Shown: in pieces, positions 33,662 to 43,011 of the stretch
How the letters are laid out: the number at the start of each line of letters is the position of its first letter
How positions within the stretch are numbered: position 1 is the stretch's first letter
Assembly: GCA_017454015.1 (NCBI GenBank)
Contig: JAFTDW010000042.1
Coordinates: 1-64,000 of the forward strand
Length of the DNA: 64,000 nt
Source of the DNA: Bacteroidales bacterium
GTDB lineage: Bacteria > Bacteroidota > Bacteroidia > Bacteroidales > P3
Direction of reading: 5' to 3'
The notes under the pieces: generated by a model
Told to the model about the DNA's origin: nothing
Databases searched by the model: none
The model's input: only the letters and a program-made list of their open reading frames with translations
Made by a program: the position numbers and the translations under genes

Positions 33662-36166
33662 TTAGCGTTTGACGACAATCTTGGCTATGGTGTTGCCGGA
33701 GCGGGCGAAGTAGACGCCGGAAGCGAGATGCGAGAGGTTGGCAGTGGCTTCGCCGTTGACAGAGGCGATGGTGAGCATGGCATGGCCGTTCATGTCGTAG
33801 ATAGTCACGTCGGTGGTGACACCGCTGATATGTATGATGTCGCTGGCGGGGTTGGGATAGGTGGCCAACGCTGCGGTTGCAGGCTGTTCTATGCCGAGGT
33901 TCTTGAACTCGTAGGCGCCTATCTCTATGCGTCCGTTTTGCACGCGGTCGTTGCCAGCAAAGTCGGTGGTGGAGATTCCGGTCACCGAGGGGTCGCCGGT
34001 GTTGTAGCAGGGCGACTGGGCGTCGGCAAGCTGCCAGTTGGCGTCGGAGTAGTCAATGCCCTGTGTGGTGGTGGGCTGCATGAAGTGCGGACCTGTGGCA
34101 TCCATGTTGCCGGAGGCGAGGGCTACGTTGCCGGTGCCCGACGGGGCGCTGCCCATCACGGCGCAATAGCTAATGGTTCCGTTGCCGGAAGTTTGGGTGG
34201 TGTTGTTCCAGATGATGCAGTTGCGAAGGGTGGTGCCGGAGGTGAGGGTTATGCCGGTGCCGTTGTTGCACACTATGTTGCAGCCCGTGTATGTGCCACC
34301 CGAGGTGCACTGCACGCCCTTGCCGTCGTTGTTGTTGATGATGCAGTTCTCCGCTGTGCCGTTCTTGGCGTAGAGGGCGCTGCCACCTGTCGTGTTGCTC
34401 ACTCTGACGTTGAGCATGTTGGACTCGTCGAGATACACACCTGCGCCGCCCGACGAGGTGCCAGTGCAGTTGGTGACCACGCAGTTGCTGAGTGTGGAGC
34501 CGCCTTTAAGGTATGCGCCGGCGCCGTAGCCTGAGGTCAGTTTGCCGTTGCGGATGGTGAAGCCGTCGAGGGTGATGGGTTTGGAGAGTTTGTAAGCGTA
34601 GAATACACGCAACTTGTTGCTGCCGTCGAGGTAAGTGGAGTTCTGTTCGGGGTTGCGGCTGTCGAGGTCGCTCTCATTTCCCAGGAAACCACCGTATACC
34701 TTGACGCCGTTGCCGGTTTGGGTTGAGCCGTTCTCAATGGTGCTGAATGCCGATGTTACGCCGAGCCACACGTTGGTGTCGCCATAGTAGAAGCCTTTCT
34801 TCACCCATATTTCACCTTTGGAGTACATGCAGCAGGCTTGTATGGCGTCGGAGAGGTTGGGACTGCCCTTGGCCCATGTGGAGCCGTCGTAGTTCCTGCC
34901 GCTGGAGGCCGACGAGGAGATGTAGTAGCGTTCAGGTCCGTTGATAGTGTTGGACAGGTATGAGGGCTCTATGTTGTAGACGCATTCCTGACGGTATCCA
35001 AAGCCGCCAAGCGGGGGTGTGACACCCGACATAATCCAGTAGTTGCCGTTGGAGCGTCCGTTCCAGCCCCAGTTGATGTGCCACACAAGGCCGTAGGTGG
35101 AGTTCATCTTGAAGCCGTCGACTACGTAGGCATGGCCTTCGGTGTAGGCTGCGTTATAGCCTGCGTAGAGTATGGGGCGGCGGTTGGTGATCTCGCGGCG
35201 CACCCACGATTTCCATTTGTCCCAGCCGGCGGTGGTGGTGGAGTCTAGGCCTACTTGTTTGAATTTGGCGCGGAAGTATCCCATGTGGATGAGACCCTGT
35301 GCTGCGTTGTTGAGGTGGGCACCGCTGCCGCCGCTGTAGTTACGTCCGGCGAAGTTCATCTGGCAGAGCACGCTGACATGGTAGCAGAGGCGAGAAATCT
35401 GTGAGCGAGTTGACTGGGTCACTTCGGCGGGCATCTGGCTGTAGATGTAGGAGGCGCTGTCGTACGATACACGCAGGTTGCCGTAGCTGCGCTCGTTGTA
35501 CTGGAAGTAACCGAAGCCGCGGGAGGGGTATTCGTGGTAGCGTATTATCTGCGAGAGGGCAGTGGAGACGCAGCCAACCACGGCGTGGCCGCCAGAACAC
35601 TCTGCGGTGTTCGTTGTTGCAGAGCCGTTGTAGGTGGGACACATGTCGTTGTAGCCTTGGCCTTGTCCCCACTTGGTGGTGCAGAGGGAGTCGGTGTAGG
35701 CTTTGGCCTTGAGGGGCTCGTAGTATTTGAGGTCGTCGTTGAGCAGGGCGTCCCATTGTTCCATGGCTCCGTTGACATCCCAGTAGTTGTTGCCCCAGAG
35801 GTTTTTCTCGATGATTACGCTGAGGTCTTGGCGCATCCAGTCGAGCCACATCTGTACTGCGGGCGGCACATCGGCGGGGTCGAAGGCACCGTTGGGGCTG
35901 TAGGCTATGACGGGTATGCAGCGGTCGTCGGCGGTGGCGATGACGAATGAGTTGTTGTCGACGTTGAAGATGTAGTAGCTGGTTATGCCGTTGGCGGCCA
36001 CAGCGGTCTGCACGAGAGTGAGCTGGCAGTCTGCGTTGCGGTCGTAAAGGCCAATCAGGTGGTTGCGGGCTGCTTTCTGAGCCTGTGTCGGGGTTACACT
36101 CTTGGCCGAGACAGCGCCAATGCCAAGCAGCAGGGCGCTAAGAAGTAGTACTTTTTTGAGTTTCAT
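33662..36166 (-). CDS. C10-family cysteine peptidase with beta-helix region and T9SS sorting domain
   Basis: An 834-residue secreted protein. A signal peptide (MKLKKVLLLSALLLGIGAVS) and a pro-region (about 20-150) come first, then a streptopain-like C10 peptidase (about 160-405). It has KWGQGQGYNDMCP, the catalytic-cysteine segment VVGCVSTALSQIIRYHEYP and the catalytic-histidine segment EGHAYVVDGF followed by HINWGWNG. Residues about 415-750 look like a right-handed parallel beta-helix with polymorphic repeats (DGFTIRNGKLTSGYGAGAYL). The last 80 residues (YPNPASDIIHISGV... GVYFARSGNTIAKIVVKR) are a type IX secretion sorting domain. It follows the dehydrogenase gene by 4 nt. Confidence 0.88.
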   Translation of the reverse strand: MKLKKVLLLSALLLGIGAVSAKSVTPTQAQKAARNHLIGLYDRNADCQLTLVQTAVAANGITSYYIFNVDNNSFVIATADDRCIPVIAYSPNGAFDPADVPPAVQMWLDWMRQDLSVIIEKNLWGNNYWDVNGAMEQWDALLNDDLKYYEPLKAKAYTDSLCTTKWGQGQGYNDMCPTYNGSATTNTAECSGGHAVVGCVSTALSQIIRYHEYPSRGFGYFQYNERSYGNLRVSYDSASYIYSQMPAEVTQSTRSQISRLCYHVSVLCQMNFAGRNYSGGSGAHLNNAAQGLIHMGYFRAKFKQVGLDSTTTAGWDKWKSWVRREITNRRPILYAGYNAAYTEGHAYVVDGFKMNSTYGLVWHINWGWNGRSNGNYWIMSGVTPPLGGFGYRQECVYNIEPSYLSNTINGPERYYISSSASSGRNYDGSTWAKGSPNLSDAIQACCMYSKGEIWVKKGFYYGDTNVWLGVTSAFSTIENGSTQTGNGVKVYGGFLGNESDLDSRNPEQNSTYLDGSNKLRVFYAYKLSKPITLDGFTIRNGKLTSGYGAGAYLKGGSTLSNCVVTNCTGTSSGGAGVYLDESNMLNVRVSNTTGGSALYAKNGTAENCIINNNDGKGVQCTSGGTYTGCNIVCNNGTGITLTSGTTLRNCIIWNNTTQTSGNGTISYCAVMGSAPSGTGNVALASGNMDATGPHFMQPTTTQGIDYSDANWQLADAQSPCYNTGDPSVTGISTTDFAGNDRVQNGRIEIGAYEFKNLGIEQPATAALATYPNPASDIIHISGVTTDVTIYDMNGHAMLTIASVNGEATANLSHLASGVYFARSGNTIAKIVVKR

Positions 36167-36170
36167 AGGT

Positions 36171-37115
36171 TTATTGTTGTTTTGAGTTATCTATAAATTG
36201 TCTTACATTATTCATTACAATGTCTGCACGTGCTGCGAAAGCCTCTGTTGTGGCATATCCTATGTGCGGCAGCATTATGCAGTTGGGTGCGTTGAAGAGA
36301 GGGTGAGAGGGTGGGAGAGGTGGCTCCTGCTCGTACACGTCGACAGCGGCGCCTGCGAGCTTTCTGTTTTTCAGTGCTTCGGCGAGAGCGGGTATGTCCA
36401 CCACGTTGCCGCGGGCCGTATTGACAAGCAGAGCCGTTGGTTTGAGCAGCGACAGGCGGTGGCTGTCTATGAGGTGGTGTGTCTCTTGGTTGAGGGGCAG
36501 GTGGAGTGTCAGTATGTCGCAGAGGGGCAGCATGGTGTCGAGCGGCATGTATTTTATGCCGAGGGCTGTGGCTTCAGTGCGCTGCGTGCGACTGTAGGCT
36601 ATCAGGTTGCAGCCGAAAGCCTTGAGCAGCCGTGCCGTGGCGCAGCCTATGGCGCCGGTGCCTACAATGCCTACCGTCTTGCCGCGCAGCTCGCTGCCTG
36701 CATAGGTGCCGCGGCTGCCACTTTGGCGGGTGACGCTGTTGAATGGGGTGACCTGCCGCAGAAGGTCGAGCATGAGAGCCACGGTGAGTTCGCTGACGGC
36801 TGTGGTGGAGTATCCTGCGGCGTTTTTCACCACAATGCCATTGCGTTGGCAGTAGTCAAGGTCAACGTGGTCAAGGCCGGTAAAGGCGATGCTGAGCATT
36901 TTGAGGTTGCGGCATTGGGAGAGGGTGTCGGCGGACAGTTTGATGTTGGATACAACGACGATGTCGGCATCCCGCATCCGCTCCGCCAATACTTGTGGGT
37001 CTTCGTTGCGGTCGGTATGGAAAGTGAAGTTATGACCGGAGGCCTCAAATTCCGATTTGAGGCTGGCAAAAGTGCTTTCGCTAATGCCAAGGGGTTCTAC
37101 TACTGCTATCTTCAT
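36171..37115 (-). CDS. NAD-dependent D-2-hydroxyacid dehydrogenase
   Basis: A 314-residue member of the D-isomer-specific 2-hydroxyacid dehydrogenases. The Rossmann motif VGIVGTGAIGCATARLL (about residue 148) is followed by the catalytic arginine segment NTARGNVVD (about 232), the glutamate segment DVYEQEPPLP and the histidine segment MLPHIGYATTEA. The substrate (glycerate, lactate or phosphoglycerate) cannot be told. Its place just upstream of a secreted peptidase gives no clue. No matching promoter was seen in 37116-37220. Confidence 0.87.
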   Translation of the reverse strand: MKIAVVEPLGISESTFASLKSEFEASGHNFTFHTDRNEDPQVLAERMRDADIVVVSNIKLSADTLSQCRNLKMLSIAFTGLDHVDLDYCQRNGIVVKNAAGYSTTAVSELTVALMLDLLRQVTPFNSVTRQSGSRGTYAGSELRGKTVGIVGTGAIGCATARLLKAFGCNLIAYSRTQRTEATALGIKYMPLDTMLPLCDILTLHLPLNQETHHLIDSHRLSLLKPTALLVNTARGNVVDIPALAEALKNRKLAGAAVDVYEQEPPLPPSHPLFNAPNCIMLPHIGYATTEAFAARADIVMNNVRQFIDNSKQQ

Positions 37116-37220
37116 AAGGAAAACAATAACGCGGATGTTGTATGTTTAATTGTATTCCGTGTATTTGTTTAATTGTAATTAACACATCGGGAGTCTCGCC
37201 ATAGTGACCGTAGGGTTTTG

Positions 37221-37793
37221 TTAGCGTCTCTTTTTTACAGAAAATCCAAAGCCCCCGAGTTTTTCGCCGAGGGTGTAGTATTTGCCGTGGGAGTAGGCTA
37301 TGGGTTCGGTGTGGTTGAGCTGGAAGGCGCCTGTAGTGTGGTCGATGTATTTCTCGTCGGCGTTGATAGCCACTACATTGGCGATAAACATGTCGTGAGA
37401 GCCGAGCTCTTTCACTTCGCACACTTTGCACTCGATGTTGAGGGGCGATTCGGCTATGAGGGGCGCTTTAAGCATTTGAGCCGGAGCGGGTGTGAGGTGG
37501 AGTGCGGCGAATTTGTTCACGTCGCGTCCGGATTTCACGCCGCACCAGTCGGTGGCGTAGGCCAGGGCGTGAGTGGTTAGGTTGATGACGAACTCGCCGC
37601 TGTCGGCTATCAAGCGGTATGAGTGGCGCTGTTTGCGTATGGATATATAGCACATTGGCGGGTCGGAACACAGAGTTCCCGTCCACGCCACTGTGATAAT
37701 ATTGTAATTGTTGGGGTTGTCGCCGCAGCTTACCATAACGGCGGGCAGCGGGTAAAGCAGGTTGCCAGGTTTGAAAGCTACTTTTGTTGCCAC
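37221..37793 (-). CDS. Flavin reductase family protein (FMN-binding split barrel)
   Basis: A 190-residue flavoprotein of the flavin reductase/DIM6-NTAB type, with PLPAVMVSCGDNPNNYNIIT, then WTGTLCSDPPMCYISIRKQR and the segment FVINLTTHALAYATDWCGVK. Such proteins bind FMN and may pass electrons to a partner; the partner is unknown. The start is GTG, overlapping the dnaA stop codon by one base (TAGTG), so it is translationally linked to dnaA. Confidence 0.88.
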   Translation of the reverse strand: MATKVAFKPGNLLYPLPAVMVSCGDNPNNYNIITVAWTGTLCSDPPMCYISIRKQRHSYRLIADSGEFVINLTTHALAYATDWCGVKSGRDVNKFAALHLTPAPAQMLKAPLIAESPLNIECKVCEVKELGSHDMFIANVVAINADEKYIDHTTGAFQLNHTEPIAYSHGKYYTLGEKLGGFGFSVKKRR

Positions 37794-39247
37794 TATTCTT
37801 TAAAGCGTTTCTCAAGGTCGTCCACCCAATAGCGGAATTGCTTGTCGGTCTCGGCGAGGTTGCTCACCGTCTTGCAGGCATGGAGCACTGTTGCGTGGTC
37901 CTTGTTGCCGCACTGGAGTCCGATGACGGCAAGCGAGGCCTTGGTCATCTTCTTGGCGAAGTACATGGTAAGCTGGCGGGCCTGGACTATTTCGCGCTTG
38001 CGGGTACGCGACTGGATGCTGTCGACGGGCAGGTTGAAGTAGTCGCACACCACTTTCTGGATATAATCGATGGTGATTTCGCGCGAGGTGCTTTTGACAA
38101 ACTTGTCGACCATCTGCTTTGCGAGGTCGAGGGTTATCTGTTTGCGGTTGAGCGACGACTGGGCAATTAGCGAGACCAGTGCTCCTTCGAGTTCGCGCAC
38201 ATTGGTGTTGATGTTGTAGGCTATGTATTCTATGACGTTCTCGGGCATCTCGATACCGTCGCTGGCCAGTTTTTGTTTGAGGATGGCCATGCGGGTGTCG
38301 ACATCGGGCACCTGGAGGTCGGCGGCGAGACCCCATTTGAGGCGGGAGATAAGGCGCGGTTCCAGTCCGCTGAGTTCCGACGGGGCTTTGTCGCTGGTTA
38401 TTATTATTTGTTTCTTTTGCTGGTGGAGGTGGTTGAATATCTGGAAGAAGGCTTCTTGGGTTTTGGATGCCTTGTTGGCCCAGAACTGGATGTCGTCGAC
38501 GATAAGCACATCCACGAGGGTGTAGTAGTTGATAAAGTCGTTGGTGGAGCCGGTGCGTCCTGCCTCCATGTACTGTTGCAGGAATCGCTCGGAGGTTACA
38601 TATAGTACTGTGAGTTTGGGGTGGATCTCTTTGGTCTTCATGCCAATGGCGTTGGCAAGGTGGGTTTTGCCAAGTCCTACGCCGCCGTAGAGCATGAGGG
38701 GGTTGAACGCGGTTCGGCCCGGGTCTTTGGCCACGGCAAAGCCGGCGGAGCGCGCCAAGCGGTTGCACTCACCTTCCACGAAGTTGTCAAGGGTGTATGC
38801 GCTGTTGAGCTGCGACTCTATCTTGACTTTCTGGATGCCCGGGATGATAAGTGGGTTGGGAATGTGCTTGTCGTTGTCGTTGTTGATGTTGAACGGCATC
38901 TCTTTGGGCTTGTTGTCGGTTGGTTGTTTGGAGCCCCACGGCAGGGTTGTTGTGATGGGTTTGTCGCTTATGCCGCCGCCGTCGACCACTATGCTGTAGC
39001 GCAGCATGCCTTTGGGGCCTAGTTCGTAGCGGATAGTGCGTCTGAGGAGGTTTACATAGTGTTCTTCGAGCCACTCATAGAAAAACTCGCTGGGGACTTG
39101 GATGATAAGGGTGTTGTCTTCAAGTTGGATGGGTACGATGGGCTCAAACCATTCTTTATATATTTGTTCGTTGCTTTTGCCTAAGGTCTCTTTGATAGTT
39201 TTAAGGCAATTTGCCCACACTGTTTTGTAGTCTTTTGCTGTCGCCAT
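37793..39247 (-). CDS. dnaA: Chromosomal replication initiator DnaA
   Basis: The AAA+ initiator protein, 484 residues. Domain I (1-90; VWANCLKTIKETLGKSNEQI) is followed by a linker and the ATPase, with Walker A GGVGLGKTHLANAIG (about 185), Walker B VLIVDDIQFW and the sensor-2 region. Domain IV ends with the DNA-binding signature CGNKDHATVLHACKTV. ATG 39247 was chosen over a TTG two codons upstream. It lies downstream of recF and a dciA-like gene, separated by 449 nt of AT-rich DNA. Confidence 0.97.
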   Translation of the reverse strand: MATAKDYKTVWANCLKTIKETLGKSNEQIYKEWFEPIVPIQLEDNTLIIQVPSEFFYEWLEEHYVNLLRRTIRYELGPKGMLRYSIVVDGGGISDKPITTTLPWGSKQPTDNKPKEMPFNINNDNDKHIPNPLIIPGIQKVKIESQLNSAYTLDNFVEGECNRLARSAGFAVAKDPGRTAFNPLMLYGGVGLGKTHLANAIGMKTKEIHPKLTVLYVTSERFLQQYMEAGRTGSTNDFINYYTLVDVLIVDDIQFWANKASKTQEAFFQIFNHLHQQKKQIIITSDKAPSELSGLEPRLISRLKWGLAADLQVPDVDTRMAILKQKLASDGIEMPENVIEYIAYNINTNVRELEGALVSLIAQSSLNRKQITLDLAKQMVDKFVKSTSREITIDYIQKVVCDYFNLPVDSIQSRTRKREIVQARQLTMYFAKKMTKASLAVIGLQCGNKDHATVLHACKTVSNLAETDKQFRYWVDDLEKRFKE

Positions 39248-39696
39248 TACCAATTTGTGCTTGATTTATTAGAGTTTATGTAATGTATTGTGTTTTGTTT
39301 TCGACTATGCAAAAGTGCAAATAATATAACAGAGGGAGGTGAAAAAAAAAATTTGGTGGTTTGCGTTTTTTTTTGTAAAGCTATAGCGACTTGCGGGTGG
39401 TTGGTAATGGCGTATTCTTACAACGGTTTGTAAAATAGTTTTTTGAGTTGTTTGGCGTCTTTTGGAGCGGAATATATTATTTTTTTTTGTTTTTTGCAAA
39501 TCTAAAGTTCAAAAAGTGCTTTTTTTTGATTTTTTTTGAGTGAAAATTGGCAAAATACTGATTGTATTTTGGTTGTATTGGTAGTGCTTTTCTATTATGT
39601 TGATGTTTATGATGTTGTGTAAAGTATTGTCAATCTGATACTAATGGATGTCTATTTTTTGTAAGGAACGTTGTTTCATTGTTTTGTGGAGCATCG
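39248..39696. other. AT-rich gap between dnaA and dciA-like gene; possible origin region
   Basis: A 449-nt non-coding stretch, very rich in T-runs on the plus strand, next to dnaA, recF and a dciA-like gene. I found no consensus DnaA box (TTATCCACA or complement); the nearest partial is TTTTGTGGA at 39681-39689. A -7-like TAGATTTG (minus, 39504-39497) could serve dnaA, but has no TTG at the right distance. Calling it oriC rests on context only. Confidence 0.35.
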
Positions 39697-39987
39697 CTAT
39701 AGAAAGATGATTTTTTTCACAGAGCCATGTTTGATTTGTTGGTTTATTTTTTCCGCGAGGCTGTTTTTTTTATAGGAGAGTTCGTTTTTCATGGCAGGGG
39801 ATGCTATTTTCAGATAGAGGGTGCTGTCGTGGAATTCGATAGAGAGTGTGAGTTTGTTAATCATGTCGCCTACAATGTTTTGATAGGCTTGTTTTACTTC
39901 CAGGGCGTCGGCTTGTTCGGTCATGTCGAGGTTTTGCAAGACGCGGCGTAGCAGGTCGTTGAGTGTATGTTCGTTGGAATAGCCCAT
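39697..39987 (-). CDS. DciA-like protein (DUF721)
   Basis: A 96-residue DUF721 protein, related to DciA, the helicase loader/operator found in bacteria without DnaC or DnaI. The KH-like core is visible (ALEVKQAYQNIVGDMINKLT, then DSTLYLKIASPAMKNELSYK). It lies 6 nt after recF and next to dnaA, a setting that fits a role in loading DnaB at initiation. The replicative role is inferred from the family. Confidence 0.85.
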   Translation of the reverse strand: MGYSNEHTLNDLLRRVLQNLDMTEQADALEVKQAYQNIVGDMINKLTLSIEFHDSTLYLKIASPAMKNELSYKKNSLAEKINQQIKHGSVKKIIFL

Positions 39988-39993
39988 GTCGAC

Positions 39994-41112
39994 TTAATTT
40001 AGGGTGTTGTTTTCAACGGAGAAGATTAGGTGCTGCAGGTGAGGTGCTTCTCCGAAGATGGCTTCCACGCGTCCGGGCTGTGTGTCGGTGATAAACACTT
40101 GTCCGAAGTGGTCGCTACCTACGAGCAGCAGCAGTTGTTTCACGCGCTGCATGTCGAGTTTGTCGAATATGTCGTCGAGCAGCAGTATAGGAGCTGTACC
40201 GCAGAGCTGTTTTATGTATTCAAACTGTGCGAGTTTGAGGGAGAGCACGAAGGTTTTCTGCTGGCCTTGGGAGGCGAATTTCTTGGCGTTGAACTGGCCG
40301 ATGTATAGTATGAGGTCGTCGCGGTGCGGCCCGATGGTTGTGTAGAGTGCCGTGGCGTCTCTTTGGTGGTTGAGGGTGATTTGCGGCAGCAGGGGAGTGT
40401 CGTCGTCGGTTGTCGGCGCGTATTTAATGGAGGGCGACTCGCTGTCGCCTGCGATCATCTTATAATAATATATGAATAGGGGGGCAAATTCGTTGAGGAA
40501 GTTTTTGCGCGCGGTGAGCAGTTGTTCGCCGTAGTGTGCGAGTTGTTCGTCCCACAGGCTGATTTCTTTCTCGTCGAAGTAGCGGTTATCGAAGAATTTT
40601 TTGAGCAGGTGGTTGCGTTGGTCGAGGATGCGGATGTAGGTGAGGAGGTTCTTCAGGTATTCGGTGTTGGTTTGGGAGAGCACCCCGTCTATGAATTTGC
40701 GGCGTATCTCGCTGCCTCCGGTTATTATAGACTGGTCGGCTGGCGAGACCATGACGAGGGGTATGCGCCCTATGTGTTCGGAGATGGATTTGCAGGCGGC
40801 TTTGTTCCAGCGTATCTGTTTTGACGTGTTGCGTTTTTGAATGCAGCTCACGGTGGCCTGCTGCCCGTTTTGAGCCGCGTCGAAGGTGGCGTAGCGTCCG
40901 TGGATGGCGAAGAACTCCTGTCCGATGCGTATGTTTTGGGTGTCGATGGGGTTGAAGAAGCTTTTGCAGAACGAGAGGTAATATATGGCGTCGAGCAGGT
41001 TGGTTTTTCCCACGCCGTTGTTGCCGACGAAGCAGTTGATGTTTGGGCAGAAGTCGACATCGAGGTCGGCGTAGTTTTTGAAGTTGGTGAGTTTAAGGTT
41101 TTCGAGGTGCAT
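39994..41112 (-). CDS. recF: DNA replication and repair protein RecF
   Basis: An SMC-like ABC ATPase that loads RecA at gaps with RecO and RecR. The 372-residue protein opens with MHLENLKLTNFKNYADLDVD and has Walker A VGNNGVGKTNLLDAIYYL, the signature-like segment FASQGQQKTFVLSLKLAQ and Walker B APILLLDDIFDKLD. It is followed by the dciA-like gene and then dnaA. Confidence 0.96.
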   Translation of the reverse strand: MHLENLKLTNFKNYADLDVDFCPNINCFVGNNGVGKTNLLDAIYYLSFCKSFFNPIDTQNIRIGQEFFAIHGRYATFDAAQNGQQATVSCIQKRNTSKQIRWNKAACKSISEHIGRIPLVMVSPADQSIITGGSEIRRKFIDGVLSQTNTEYLKNLLTYIRILDQRNHLLKKFFDNRYFDEKEISLWDEQLAHYGEQLLTARKNFLNEFAPLFIYYYKMIAGDSESPSIKYAPTTDDDTPLLPQITLNHQRDATALYTTIGPHRDDLILYIGQFNAKKFASQGQQKTFVLSLKLAQFEYIKQLCGTAPILLLDDIFDKLDMQRVKQLLLLVGSDHFGQVFITDTQPGRVEAIFGEAPHLQHLIFSVENNTLN

Positions 41113-41154
41113 GATGTTTATGTGTAGGTTATTGGCTAAGATATGCCGGTGTTT

Positions 41155-42018
41155 TTAGTTTATCAGGTTTTTCACTTGCTGCATGAGCCACATGGGTGTT
41201 GAAGTGGCGCCGGATATGCCTACGTGGCTTGCTCCTTTGGTCCATGCCGGTTGGTAGTCGGCGGTTCCGGCTATGAGATAGGTGCGGGGCTGCACTTTTT
41301 TGCAGTATTCGTACAGGTAGTGTCCGTTGGAGCTGCCCTCGCCGCATACGAACAGCAGCACGTCGACCGAGGTGGCGAATTTTTTGAGCTGGCTTGCGCG
41401 GTTTGCCACGCGTCGGCAGAGGGTGTCGTGGGCAATGAAGTCGGGGGTGCCGGCGGAGTTTTTGATGTGCAGCTGTAGGTTTTGTATCAGATGGTTGTAT
41501 TCGTCTTTGCTTTTGGTGGTTTGTGAGTAGAGTCGAATAGGGCGTTGGGGGGTGATGCCGTCCAAGTGGTCGGGGTGGTCCACTACGATGGCGTTGCCTT
41601 CGGCCTGACCGCAGAGTCCGACCACTTCGGCGTGCCCCGGCTTGCCAAAGATAACCACTTGTCCGCCGCGTTGTTGCATTTCGAGGTATCCTTGTCGGAT
41701 TTTTTTCTGCAGTGCGAGCACTATGGGGCAGGTGGCATCGACGAGGGTGATGTTGCGTTGCCTGGCGGTGAGGTAAGTGGAGGGTGGCTCGCCGTGGGCG
41801 CGTATGAGGACGCGAGAGCCTGGTGGGAGTGTGGCGAAGGTGTGGTAGTCTATGACTTTAAGTCCGAGCGTGGCGAGGCGTTGCACCTCGGCGTTGTTGT
41901 GCACTATGTCGCCGAGGCAGAAGAGGGAGCCGTGGTGTTGCAGCTCCTGTTCGGCGGTTTGTATGGCATTGACGACGCCAAAGCAGAAGCCGGCGTTGCC
42001 GTCGATAGTTACCAGCAT
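41155..42018 (-). CDS. ispH: 4-hydroxy-3-methylbut-2-enyl diphosphate reductase
   Basis: IspH makes IPP and DMAPP in the last step of the MEP isoprenoid pathway, using a 4Fe-4S cluster. The three cluster cysteines are in GFCFGV (about 12), VDATCPIV and DTLCRRVANRASQL; the substrate motif is GEGSSNGHYLYE, slightly changed from the usual NSSNS form. The 287-residue length is normal. It lies between the M23 peptidase (9 nt) and recF. Confidence 0.95.
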   Translation of the reverse strand: MLVTIDGNAGFCFGVVNAIQTAEQELQHHGSLFCLGDIVHNNAEVQRLATLGLKVIDYHTFATLPPGSRVLIRAHGEPPSTYLTARQRNITLVDATCPIVLALQKKIRQGYLEMQQRGGQVVIFGKPGHAEVVGLCGQAEGNAIVVDHPDHLDGITPQRPIRLYSQTTKSKDEYNHLIQNLQLHIKNSAGTPDFIAHDTLCRRVANRASQLKKFATSVDVLLFVCGEGSSNGHYLYEYCKKVQPRTYLIAGTADYQPAWTKGASHVGISGATSTPMWLMQQVKNLIN

Positions 42019-42027
42019 ATTATCCTT

Positions 42028-43008
42028 TTATGACAGGCACTGGCCTTCTTGGCTTGCGGCCTCGATTACTTGTTCGTATTCTTCCGGGGTGAGGTCGTTG
42101 AAGAAGTAGTATACGGGGTCGACGCGTTTACCGTTGAGTATCACCTCGTAGTGTAGGTGTGCGCCTTGAGACAGGCCGGTGCTTCCCACGGTGCCTATGA
42201 GTTGTCCGCGTTTGATTTTTTGTCCTGGTTTGACTTTGACGCTTTCGAGGTGGGCGTAGAGGCTTTGGTATCCGTAGCCGTGTTTGATGATGCATACGTT
42301 GCCGTAGCCAGAGAGTCCCGATATGTTGCGTCCTGCCGAGGTCACCACGCCGTCGCCGGTGGCATAGATTGGGGTGCCTTTGCGAGCGGCGAGGTCGACG
42401 CCGGTGTGCTGGCGACGGTATTTGAGTATGGGGTGGTAGCGGACGCCGAAGCCGGAGACGAGGCGGCACTGGTTTTTAGCAATGGGCATGATGGCGGGCA
42501 TGGTTGCCATGCGCTCGGTCTTGGTCTTGGCCATGTTGTAGACCTCGTCGAGAGAGAGCGACTGGATGTAGAGTCGTTTGGAGAGGTCGTCGATGCGTTT
42601 GGTGGTGTTGATGATTTCGTCGGAGCAGTTGTAGCCCTGCAGGTTGCTGTAGCGTTCCACGCCGCCGATGCCGGAGTGGCGGATGCTTGGCGAGACGGGT
42701 TCCACTTCGAAGATGGTGCGGTAGATGTTGTCGTCGCGGTTTTCTATGTCCTCGAGCACTTTCTCGGCGCGAGTGATGCGCTGGTTCATTGCCGACAGCT
42801 GGCGCTTGTACTGTTGTATCTCGCGTTTGAGCGAGCGTTCCTTGGGAGAGTCGACAATTTGGTAGCCTATGATCATGAACAGTACGCCGAGCACTAAGCC
42901 GAAGAGTACGGTGAAGGAGATTTTTTTCACACGTTCCCATATACCCACCACCACTTTCTCGTAGGAGAGGGTGTGGGGGTTGAAGCGGTATGTGTGGCGT
43001 TTTGCCAT
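42028..43008 (-). CDS. M23 family metallopeptidase, membrane-anchored
   Basis: A 326-residue protein with a cytoplasmic N-terminus, one membrane helix (about 30-52), a coiled coil (about 58-95, SLKREIQQYKRQLSAMNQRI) and a C-terminal LytM/M23 peptidase domain (about 180-300). Zinc ligands are visible in HTGVDLA (H and D) and HLHYEV (HxH); RYHPI precedes them. It is probably a peptidoglycan endopeptidase or an envelope regulator facing the periplasm. It starts 3 nt after the preceding gene's stop. Confidence 0.92.
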   Translation of the reverse strand: MAKRHTYRFNPHTLSYEKVVVGIWERVKKISFTVLFGLVLGVLFMIIGYQIVDSPKERSLKREIQQYKRQLSAMNQRITRAEKVLEDIENRDDNIYRTIFEVEPVSPSIRHSGIGGVERYSNLQGYNCSDEIINTTKRIDDLSKRLYIQSLSLDEVYNMAKTKTERMATMPAIMPIAKNQCRLVSGFGVRYHPILKYRRQHTGVDLAARKGTPIYATGDGVVTSAGRNISGLSGYGNVCIIKHGYGYQSLYAHLESVKVKPGQKIKRGQLIGTVGSTGLSQGAHLHYEVILNGKRVDPVYYFFNDLTPEEYEQVIEAASQEGQCLS

Positions 43009-43011
43009 GGG

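Noticed and set aside
39248..39696. Confirmed oriC with DnaA boxes
   Set aside because: No TTATCCACA or its complement was found; only partial matches, so it is listed as a possibility only.
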